Shown here: positions 57,243-64,000 of the stretch, in pieces
How positions within the stretch are numbered: the stretch's first letter is position 1
Layout of the letters: each line of letters opens with the position of its first letter
NCBI GenBank assembly: GCA_947304155.1
Contig: CAMZAD010000001.1
Span: forward strand, 124,001-188,000
DNA length: 64,000 nucleotides
Direction of reading: 5' to 3'
DNA from: an uncultured Candidatus Saccharibacteria bacterium
GTDB lineage: Bacteria > Patescibacteriota > Saccharimonadia > Saccharimonadales > Saccharimonadaceae
The notes under the pieces: generated by a model
What the model saw: the letters and a program-made list of their open reading frames with translations, nothing else
Databases searched by the model: none
Told to the model about the DNA's origin: nothing
Position numbers and translations under genes: made by a program

Positions 57243-58703
57243 ATGTTTGGACGTCACTCAATTATTAGATTTATCGCAAAAATTATTGCACTTATTTCTA
57301 CTGCAGCATTTGCACTATTCTTACATCGTTTGATGACTTCATCGGTTTTGCCGGCGAAGTATTTTTATATCGTGCTCGCAGCACTTGCTGTTGCTGATCT
57401 TGTTTACTTTGTAATGGCATTTAGCAGACACAGCAGCCGTATCCTTTTGATTTTATTTGGTGGCGTAATGTTGATTGTGTCCGGCGCGCTATTTGTCGCT
57501 ACAATTAAGATTAATGAGCTATTCGACTTCTTAAATAAGAACTTCGACGGAAATAATAAACAAGTTGCAGTTTATAACTTGATCGTGAGTGATACGTCTA
57601 GCTTTAATAATATTGATGACCTTAAAGATCGCAGAATTACGGCACTTAGAGAGACCGAGCCAGAAGTGGCTGAATCTAGACTTGTCAGCATGGTTGATAA
57701 TAAGATTCCTGGCGCAACCCTTCGTTTCCGTGAAGATTTAAAAGAAGTGATGGAGACTGCGCTTAAAGATACGACTTCTGCAATTCTCGTGAACCACGGT
57801 GTTTATGGCTCATATCTTGAGAGCGACAGTGAATATGAAGGTAAGGTTAAGATTTTGGCAAGCTTTGAGTTTGAACTTGATGGCCAGGCAGTTGAGCCAA
57901 CCAAACAAGATTTAACTAATAGTCCATTCGTGCTTTATATCTCTGGTATTGATACCCGTACTGGTAAGATGCCTTCACGCTCTCTTTCAGACGTGAATAT
58001 TATTGCAGCAGTTAATCCAGAAACTCGCCACATCTTGCTCGTCACGACTCCACGCGATGCTTACGTCCAACTTCACGGCACAACTGGTCTTAAAGATAAG
58101 TTGACTCACGCCGGTTCTCGTGGTGGCGTAAAGCTCTCACAAGCTACACTTGAAGATTTATATGGTATTGAAATTGACCGTTATATTCGTGTAAACTTCG
58201 TGTTTGTTCAAAAACTAGTTGATGCGATTGGTGGTATTACGGTTAACTCAGACGTTGATTACGTTGTGACAACTCGCTCGGGTAAATGTGAAATTTATCC
58301 TGGTAATAACGATGTTGATGGTAAATGTGCGCTTGGTTTTGCACGTGAACGCAAGTCATATAAAGATGGCGACAACCACCGTGGTCGCAACCAGATGCAA
58401 GTGATTGAGAAAGTGATTGATAAAGTTACTTCTGGTAGAAACATTTTGGATAATTATGAAGAGATTTTGAAGGCACTTGAAGGCACATTTGATACAAACA
58501 TTTCAACCAATGATATTACCTCAATGGTACGCGCACAACTTGATAAAATGAAATCTTGGAAGGTTGAGAGCTATAGCATCACAGGTCGTGGTGAACTCAC
58601 TAAGACCTATAGCTATCCAAACCAGAATCTCTATGTGTTGCATATTAATGTAAATACACTTAATACTGCAAAAGAAAAAATTAAAGCTGTGCTTGATGAA
58701 TAA
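57243..58703 (+). CDS. LytR-CpsA-Psr (LCP) family phosphotransferase
   Basis: SDVNIIAAVNPETRHILLVTTPRDAYVQL, LTHAGSRGG, YIRVNFVFVQKLVDAIGGITVNSD, GFARERKSYKDGDNHRGRNQMQVI. Confidence 0.95.
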   Translation: MFGRHSIIRFIAKIIALISTAAFALFLHRLMTSSVLPAKYFYIVLAALAVADLVYFVMAFSRHSSRILLILFGGVMLIVSGALFVATIKINELFDFLNKNFDGNNKQVAVYNLIVSDTSSFNNIDDLKDRRITALRETEPEVAESRLVSMVDNKIPGATLRFREDLKEVMETALKDTTSAILVNHGVYGSYLESDSEYEGKVKILASFEFELDGQAVEPTKQDLTNSPFVLYISGIDTRTGKMPSRSLSDVNIIAAVNPETRHILLVTTPRDAYVQLHGTTGLKDKLTHAGSRGGVKLSQATLEDLYGIEIDRYIRVNFVFVQKLVDAIGGITVNSDVDYVVTTRSGKCEIYPGNNDVDGKCALGFARERKSYKDGDNHRGRNQMQVIEKVIDKVTSGRNILDNYEEILKALEGTFDTNISTNDITSMVRAQLDKMKSWKVESYSITGRGELTKTYSYPNQNLYVLHINVNTLNTAKEKIKAVLDE

Positions 58704-58732
58704 AAAATAACCCCGGATTTCGGGGTTATTTA
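58701..58732. terminator. Terminator downstream of LCP gene
   Basis: AATAACCCCggatttcGGGGTTATT. Confidence 0.85.
58715..58731. repeat. 17-bp direct repeat, copy 1 (right half of the terminator)
   Basis: GGATTTCGGGGTTATTT identical to 60129-60145. Confidence 0.9.
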
Positions 58733-58778
58733 AAGTGATTAGAATTATTAAGTTTATTGTGTCTATATCGACAAGATG

Positions 58779-59600
58779 CTACTTGTTAATGATTCTAATA
58801 CCGTGATTTGGACGTTTGTCCATAGGAGGACGTTTCATATAATTGCCGAAATATGCCGTTAAATATTCGTCGTAAGCTTTGAAGACTGGAATCTTGGTGT
58901 CTTCGAATTTAAACATAATAGGCTTTAGGTCCTTTTTTGAGATTTTAATGTCTTTTTCTGTAACACTACTCCAAGTTAGGCATTCTACGTAGTCGCATTC
59001 GTCGTAGTTGTACTTCTTGCATAAATCTAAATAGCTATTTAGTACTTTTTCTTTGCCGCGAATTGTCGTAACAATTTTTAGCATAAGTTTTGGTAGGAAT
59101 AGTATCTTGTTTTTTGTTACATCGTATAAACCCTTAACGGTATGCCTTGAAGCTGCTATAGGCTTTCTTTCCTTAACTACCTTTTTGACGAATTCTTTTC
59201 TTTCATTATCATCGGTAGGGACGCCATCGAGAATAAATAAATCGATAAAAAGGTAGTCTTCATCTCCGATTAGTCCTTTGGCATTGAGTTTATATCTCTT
59301 ATCGAAAATTTTTCCGAATGTTAACATTGAATTGCCTAATTCGGCTGTTGCAACTTCGAAGCTGTCGATTTTGTTGTTATTTTTTCTTGCTACTTCCAAA
59401 AGTTTATTGTAGTTTGGTCGCGTCAAATATAAGTCGATATCATCGTCCCAAGGAATAAAGCCTTTTTCGCGGACAGCGCCAATCATTGTGCCATCGCAAG
59501 CATAAAATTCAATGCCGTTATCATTAAAAAGTTTTGCAACTTCTTTGTAGAGTTCAAGGAGTTTTTTCTGTAAAAATATAAGATCTGTTTTACCTGTCAT
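58779..59600 (-). CDS. LicD family phosphotransferase-like protein
   Basis: YACDGTMIGAVREKGFIPWDDDIDLYLTRPNYNKLLE. Confidence 0.95.
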   Translation of the reverse strand: MTGKTDLIFLQKKLLELYKEVAKLFNDNGIEFYACDGTMIGAVREKGFIPWDDDIDLYLTRPNYNKLLEVARKNNNKIDSFEVATAELGNSMLTFGKIFDKRYKLNAKGLIGDEDYLFIDLFILDGVPTDDNERKEFVKKVVKERKPIAASRHTVKGLYDVTKNKILFLPKLMLKIVTTIRGKEKVLNSYLDLCKKYNYDECDYVECLTWSSVTEKDIKISKKDLKPIMFKFEDTKIPVFKAYDEYLTAYFGNYMKRPPMDKRPNHGIRIINK

Positions 59601-60007
59601 TATTTTTCTTTCAATAAACGATTTTTAATGTCGCTTGAACAAATGCCTGGTGTGCGTGGTAAACGAACAACTTCTTTGCCGTTTTCTTCGCACCATTTTA
59701 CTGCTCTTTGGAAGCCTTCATGGTTTTGATCTCCGCCTATTGCGAATACATCAAAATCGATTGTTGGAAGAAATGTATCTACATCCTTATAGATAACTAC
59801 TTCATCGACGATTTTGAGCGCACTAACAAGCTCAATCCTCTGTTCCGTAGTGTATAAAACATTAGCATTTGGTTTTGTTTTTAGAATCATATCTCCGTCT
59901 TGAACTGCTACGATTAAATAATCGCCAAGTTTTTTTGCATTTTCAAAGAGTCTGAGATGGCCAAGATGAAAGTAGTCAAATACGCCAACTGTAACAACCT
60001 TTTTCAT
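59600..60007 (-). CDS. TagD/GCT-type cytidylyltransferase family protein
   Basis: VGVFDYFHLGHLRLFENAKKLGDYLIVAV, RTPGICSSDIKNRL. Confidence 0.92.
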   Translation of the reverse strand: MKKVVTVGVFDYFHLGHLRLFENAKKLGDYLIVAVQDGDMILKTKPNANVLYTTEQRIELVSALKIVDEVVIYKDVDTFLPTIDFDVFAIGGDQNHEGFQRAVKWCEENGKEVVRLPRTPGICSSDIKNRLLKEK

Positions 60008-60045
60008 AATCTACCTTTCATTTAATATTACTCTTAGTATACCAT

Positions 60046-60075
60046 AAAAATGCTGACCAAAGGGTCAGTATTTTT
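60046..60075 (-). terminator. Hairpin downstream of the CpsB-like gene
   Basis: TGACCctttGGTCA hairpin flanked by A/T runs. Confidence 0.65.
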
Positions 60076-60128
60076 ATTGTCCTGAAAGAATAGTTTTATT
60101 ATCTATGGATTTCTAATATTCAATCCGT

Positions 60129-60145
60129 GGATTTCGGGGTTATTT
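60129..60145. repeat. 17-bp direct repeat, copy 2 (orphan terminator half overlapping the 3' end of the CpsB-like gene)
   Basis: GGATTTCGGGGTTATTT identical to 58715-58731. Confidence 0.9.
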
Positions 60146-60862
60146 TATATCTAGATTTTTGATGATTCTTTCTGGGTTTTCAATCATCAGGTTTTGAATT
60201 TTATCGTCTGATTTTAGAATCTTCATCAGCTTCTTTTCAACTTCTGGAATGTGGTAATCCGAAGATGAATGATGAATGTCTGAAGCGAGCATTTGAATTT
60301 TGTTGGCCTTTAGGAGCTTTGTGAGGCTCTTCTTGGCTGCCTTACCGTATTTACCAAGGATTGACATGTAGTCGCCTTGCATAAGGCAGCCAAGTTCGAG
60401 GTAGCGGTCAATTTTCTTTAGATCACGGGTGAAATAATCATATCTTTCAGGGTGTGCGATGATAGGGGTAATGCCTTGGCTTTTGAGGCGGAAGATAAGG
60501 TCTGGAGCAGATAAATCTTCGGTAGCTACTGGGAGTTCAAGCAAAAGATATCTTGAGCCGGCCAAAGTAGCGATTTCGCCGTTTTCGAGCATTTCTGGGA
60601 TGTTTTGGTCGATATATACTTCGTTTCCGAAGTGAACATTAATTTCTAGGTCGGTACGCTTCATAGCTTCAACGAGAATCTCGGTGAGTTGCTTTTTAGC
60701 GCGGTTATCATAGCAATACTTAGTACCTTTAATATAGTGAGGCGTGAAAATGATATCAGTCACACCTGAAGTGGCTGCATTCTCTAGAATCAACATTGAT
60801 TCTTCCAAATTTTTGGAGCCATCATCGATTCCTGGGAGGATGTGGCAGTGCATGTCAATCAT
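60140..60862 (-). CDS. CpsB/YwqE-type PHP tyrosine-protein phosphatase
   Basis: MIDMHCHILPGIDDGSKNLEESM, IIFTPHYI, IIAHPERYDYF, LASDIHHSSSDYH. Confidence 0.93.
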   Translation of the reverse strand: MIDMHCHILPGIDDGSKNLEESMLILENAATSGVTDIIFTPHYIKGTKYCYDNRAKKQLTEILVEAMKRTDLEINVHFGNEVYIDQNIPEMLENGEIATLAGSRYLLLELPVATEDLSAPDLIFRLKSQGITPIIAHPERYDYFTRDLKKIDRYLELGCLMQGDYMSILGKYGKAAKKSLTKLLKANKIQMLASDIHHSSSDYHIPEVEKKLMKILKSDDKIQNLMIENPERIIKNLDIK

Positions 60863-60864
60863 GG

Positions 60865-61605
60865 TTACTTTTCGAGGTTATTATCTGTGTAATATTTATT
60901 ATTAGTGTAATAACTGCTATAAGCATTGCGTTTTACTTTTACTTTGTTGATAATGACGCCGGAAATTTTGGCGTGGACACGTTCGAAGTTCTTTTTGACG
61001 TCGCGGAGTTGATCGGTAGTGGTGCGTGAGTTGCTAATTACGACAAGGTTCACGTCAGAATACTTGGTCATGATAAGGGTATCAGAAAGGCCAAGAGCTG
61101 GTGGACAGTCGATAATGATAATATCGAAGCATTCACGGAGATTCTTCAAAATTGCGCTGTTAACGTCAGATTGGAGAAGCTCAAGTGGGTTTGGAGGAGT
61201 TGCGCCTGCAGGAAGGAGGCTAACACCTTTAACGTTGGTTTTGTGGATTTGTGCAAGTAATTTGCGTTTGAACTTGTATTTGGTATTGTAGTCTGCTTGG
61301 TTTTGAGCGGCATCAAGAATGAGGCCAGAGTAACCAGCGGATTTCTTCTTCTCGAGACCGAAGATAGTGTGTTGGCGACCACGACGGAGGTCGGCGTCAA
61401 CAACGAGCACGTTCTTCCCTTCCTGAGCGAAGGCTGAAGCGAGGTTTGCAGAAACGAATGACTTACCATCGCCAGAGACTGGTGAGGTTAAGAGAATAGT
61501 CTTTAGTTCCTTATCGACAGCTGAGAAAGAAATGTTGGTCTTGATGAGTTTGATTGACTCAGCGAAAGACGACTTTGGATTAGTTGCAACGATTAAATCT
61601 TTCAT
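60865..61605 (-). CDS. CpsD/CapB-type bacterial tyrosine kinase
   Basis: LLTSPVSGDGKSFVSANLASAFAQEGKNVLVVDADLRRG, IIIDCPPALGLSDTLI, Tyr-rich C-terminus YSSYYTNNKYYTDNNLEK. Confidence 0.95.
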   Translation of the reverse strand: MKDLIVATNPKSSFAESIKLIKTNISFSAVDKELKTILLTSPVSGDGKSFVSANLASAFAQEGKNVLVVDADLRRGRQHTIFGLEKKKSAGYSGLILDAAQNQADYNTKYKFKRKLLAQIHKTNVKGVSLLPAGATPPNPLELLQSDVNSAILKNLRECFDIIIIDCPPALGLSDTLIMTKYSDVNLVVISNSRTTTDQLRDVKKNFERVHAKISGVIINKVKVKRNAYSSYYTNNKYYTDNNLEK

Positions 61606-62270
61606 TATTTTTGCTCCACCTGTGGTACAACACCTACAACGGTGAGACCGAGTTTATTTTCAACGGTTTCTGAATCCTTGATAGTTTTATCAAGCATGAA
61701 GACGAGGAAGGTTACGCCAACGCCAAGAGCGATGCCAGCAAGAGCGTAAATGATGCTTTCTTTGACGATGTTCTTATTGAAGGCTTTGGTTGCTTCGACG
61801 GCTTCATCTACGATTTGGACGTTATCAATGCCATAGATTGAGATGATTTCAGCTTTGAAGATTTTTGCGATTTCGTTTGCGATTTTTTCAGCGCGTTTTG
61901 AGTCTTTATCTGTTACTTTGATGGTAATAAGTTGGGTTTGGGTTGCGGAAGAAACGGAAACTTTAGATGCGAGTTGTTCGTAGCTTTCTTCAAGGCCAAG
62001 GCTTTTGACGGTCTTATTGATGACGTTGCGGCTCTTGATGATTTCAGAGTAAGTTTTTACGAGGTTATTAGAGAGAGCGACGTCGTTATTAGTAAGTTGT
62101 TTTGAGTTGTCTGAGATAAGGACGATGTTAGTGCTTGAATTATAAAGTGGAGTCTTGAAAAAGATTGAATATGCTTCGCCAGCACTTAAGACGACAACAA
62201 GAACAGCTAGGATAATCCATAGCTTTTGTAATGCATAAAGCAAAAACTCCTTGATATCTATTTCTTCCAT
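61605..62270 (-). CDS. CpsC/Wzz-type chain-length determinant protein
   Basis: MEEIDIKEFLLYALQKLWIILAVLVV... two TMs, adjacent to CpsD. Confidence 0.9.
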   Translation of the reverse strand: MEEIDIKEFLLYALQKLWIILAVLVVVLSAGEAYSIFFKTPLYNSSTNIVLISDNSKQLTNNDVALSNNLVKTYSEIIKSRNVINKTVKSLGLEESYEQLASKVSVSSATQTQLITIKVTDKDSKRAEKIANEIAKIFKAEIISIYGIDNVQIVDEAVEATKAFNKNIVKESIIYALAGIALGVGVTFLVFMLDKTIKDSETVENKLGLTVVGVVPQVEQK

Positions 62271-62401
62271 AATATTCCCAATAAATATTTTATATATTAT
62301 ATCAAAAAATTGCTTTTCTGTCAAATATGTTATAGATATGGAAAAGGGGCCGACATGTTGTCGACCCCTTGAAATTGGGTTTTGGGCTTTTTACTCGAGT
62401 T

Positions 62402-63127
62402 TTACCTGATTTCCGGTATGCTGCGCCAGAGGTCCATAATTTGGATATCTAGGATGCGATCTTGATTAAAGTTTGGTATTTCAAACTTTTCTTGTCGCCG
62501 ATATCCGGCCTCTTCAAGCTTCTTGACGCTGCCTTTTCCCTTACAAAGATATGTATTTCCGTCTTTATAGACGAAGGCGACTGTATCGCCATTTTGGTTA
62601 AAACGGCCGATTTTCTCCTCAAAATTTATATCGTGATAGAAATAGAGAGGATATAGTCGGTCAAAACCATTTTCTCCTTCGTAAGGTATGCCATCTATTG
62701 GGATGACGATGGCGCGTCCAGTGAGTACATTTAAGTCTGCAGTTAGCCTTAATCCCTCGTACATTTGTCTCGTCTCTTCTGAAAACTTGAGATAATACAT
62801 CATGTACGATTGTTTCAGGTACTCACTCCAGCTATCCTGATAGCTAGACGGAAAGCCTTTTTCCGCGAAAGGTACGTCGTAATTCCGTTGCTTGAACTTT
62901 TCGTGAAATAGAATATCACGAATTTCTTCAGTATACGGGATTACGTAAGGTGTGTTCTCGTAAATGAAACAAATTTTGGCACAGTTGAAGCTATAGGTGT
63001 GGTCGTAACGACCGCGAACCTGGTTAAGCCTCATCTGCTCCTCGTAACTGAGGTCTGTCTCCTTTACGGGAATTGCGAGCTTTATAAGCTCATAAAAAAA
63101 TTTAATGTCTCTGATGTCCTTAACCAT
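62402..63127 (-). CDS. Orphan hypothetical protein (241 aa)
   Basis: ORF with strong SD (GAAGGAGGTG) and upstream TTGACT-17-CATAAT. Confidence 0.7.
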   Translation of the reverse strand: MVKDIRDIKFFYELIKLAIPVKETDLSYEEQMRLNQVRGRYDHTYSFNCAKICFIYENTPYVIPYTEEIRDILFHEKFKQRNYDVPFAEKGFPSSYQDSWSEYLKQSYMMYYLKFSEETRQMYEGLRLTADLNVLTGRAIVIPIDGIPYEGENGFDRLYPLYFYHDINFEEKIGRFNQNGDTVAFVYKDGNTYLCKGKGSVKKLEEAGYRRQEKFEIPNFNQDRILDIQIMDLWRSIPEIR

Positions 63128-63174
63128 GTTTTTATCACCTCCTTCTAGAACAAGGCCAAAGTTGCATCACTGTT

Positions 63175-63203
63175 ATTATGCAACATGATTGCGAAAAAGT
63201 CAA
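63175..63203 (-). promoter_or_regulatory. Sigma70-type promoter of the 62402-63127 ORF
   Basis: Minus strand TTGACT - 17 bp - CATAAT. Confidence 0.65.
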
Positions 63204-63274
63204 TAGCGTAACAGATAAGCGCTTATGGTTTTGGCATGAAAAAGACAGGACTTATGCCACATGGGCTGCCTGCC

Positions 63275-63400
63275 TTAAAGGTGCTGGACATCGGGATCCT
63301 CGCTGCCAGTGATAGGCTCATAGTCGGCCGGATAGCTAGTAATTTTGCGAATAAACTCCGCAACTTCCTCATCTTCCTGTCTCCGGATTTCTGCCGACAT
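63275..63400 (-). pseudogene. Possible short acidic ORF or 5'-truncated gene remnant
   Basis: Open minus-strand frame LIKFEVDFKELGDILVDVMSAEIRRQEDEEVAEFIRKITSYPADYEPITGSEDPDVQHL-stop, without a good start upstream of the internal ATG. Confidence 0.3.
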
Positions 63401-63497
63401 TACGTCAACCAGGATGTCGCCGAGTTCTTTAAAATCTACCTCAAACTTGATTAAATTAAAAAAAGAAAGTCAAACTTTCTTTTTTGCCTTAATCTCA

Positions 63498-63573
63498 TGG
63501 AGCCGCGAGTCGGACTTGAACCGACGACCTGCCGCTTACAAGGCGGCTGCTCTACCAACTGAGCTATCACGGC
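63498..63573 (-). tRNA. tRNA-Thr (TGT), CCA encoded
   Basis: Minus strand GCCGTGATAGCTCAGTTGGTAGAGCAGCCGCCTTGTAAGCGGCAGGTCGTCGGTTCAAGTCCGACTCGCGGCTCCA. Confidence 0.95.
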
Positions 63574-63673
63574 ATGTTTCACATTATAACAAAGGAGTGG
63601 CATTTTAGCAAGAATAATCGCTTTTGGTCAAAAAATACCCCTGCACTTAAGTGCAGGGGCTTTGTGGCGCCTT

Positions 63674-63979
63674 TTAATTGATGGCAAAGCTCTCTTTAAA
63701 AGGCCAGGGCCATAATGGCCTGTCTTCTTCGTCCATATATACCTCGTCCTCTTCGGTTTCTTTAACCTCCTTTAAGAACTTGCATATTTCTGGATTATTG
63801 AAGAGTATTTCATTTACGCAGTAGTCAAGGTTGCATTCAAGAGTTCGTCTTCTGATTTTCATTTCTCGTTTTTCAGAATATCTCACCCTCTCTACGGATA
63901 GTTTAGCTGGGTTTGGGTCTTCAGTAAGAACGATTTCCAATTCTTCCCCCCAACAAAAAAAGATAGGTTCGACAATCAT
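63674..63979 (-). CDS. Hypothetical protein (101 aa), possibly truncated by window edge
   Basis: ORF with acidic C-terminus; upstream region mostly outside window. Confidence 0.45.
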   Translation of the reverse strand: MIVEPIFFCWGEELEIVLTEDPNPAKLSVERVRYSEKREMKIRRRTLECNLDYCVNEILFNNPEICKFLKEVKETEEDEVYMDEEDRPLWPWPFKESFAIN

Positions 63980-64000
63980 AAATGATTGCCATAGTGCATT

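Noticed and set aside
63345-63608. 87-aa plus-strand ORF across the tRNA-Thr gene
   Set aside because: Overlaps a well-formed tRNA on the opposite strand; RPAAYKAAALPTEL is the typical translation of antisense tRNA.
1-64000. CRISPR array, prophage or transposon
   Set aside because: No regularly spaced direct repeats, cas-like, capsid, integrase or transposase proteins recognised in any frame given.

Overview
The window looks like a chromosomal segment from a reduced, AT-rich bacterium, probably Candidatus Saccharibacteria/Patescibacteria (inferred from gene content only). It is dense with minus-strand genes. Housekeeping content includes L31, prmC, prfA, lepB, htrA, tgt+yhhQ, cysS, nrnA-like, recR, ybaB, dnaB, dnaX, rlmH, rplL/rplJ with an L10 leader, rplA, cdsA, rplK, nusG, secE, rarA, ppa, L33 and four tRNAs (Val-CAC, Gln-CTG, Trp-CCA, Thr-TGT). 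Accessory content includes: (1) a four-gene plus-strand operon (2660-6551) of TasA/camelysin-like exported proteins ending in a 661-aa multidomain adhesin-like protein, the best candidate for an undescribed system; (2) an envelope cluster with CapA, a serine hydrolase, GH97 and two tandem sortase-like proteins; (3) dispersed alpha-glucan genes (GT35-like phosphorylase, GT4 synthase + GH57, GH97); (4) a capsule-type polysaccharide locus (flippase, polymerase-like, GT2s, DUF4422, LCP, CpsB/CpsC/CpsD, LicD + cytidylyltransferase); (5) a small island after tRNA-Gln with a repeat-rich secreted protein and a TfoX-like pseudogene. Structural signals include a 17-bp direct repeat (duplicated terminator half) bracketing the LicD module, a 35-bp duplicated 3' end of tRNA-Trp, a set of isolated small orphan genes with TTGACTTT-type promoters, and loss of zinc-binding cysteines in four separate families (L31, L33, RecR, DnaX). 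No CRISPR array, transposase or integrase was recognised. All assignments come from reading the sequence; no database search was run.
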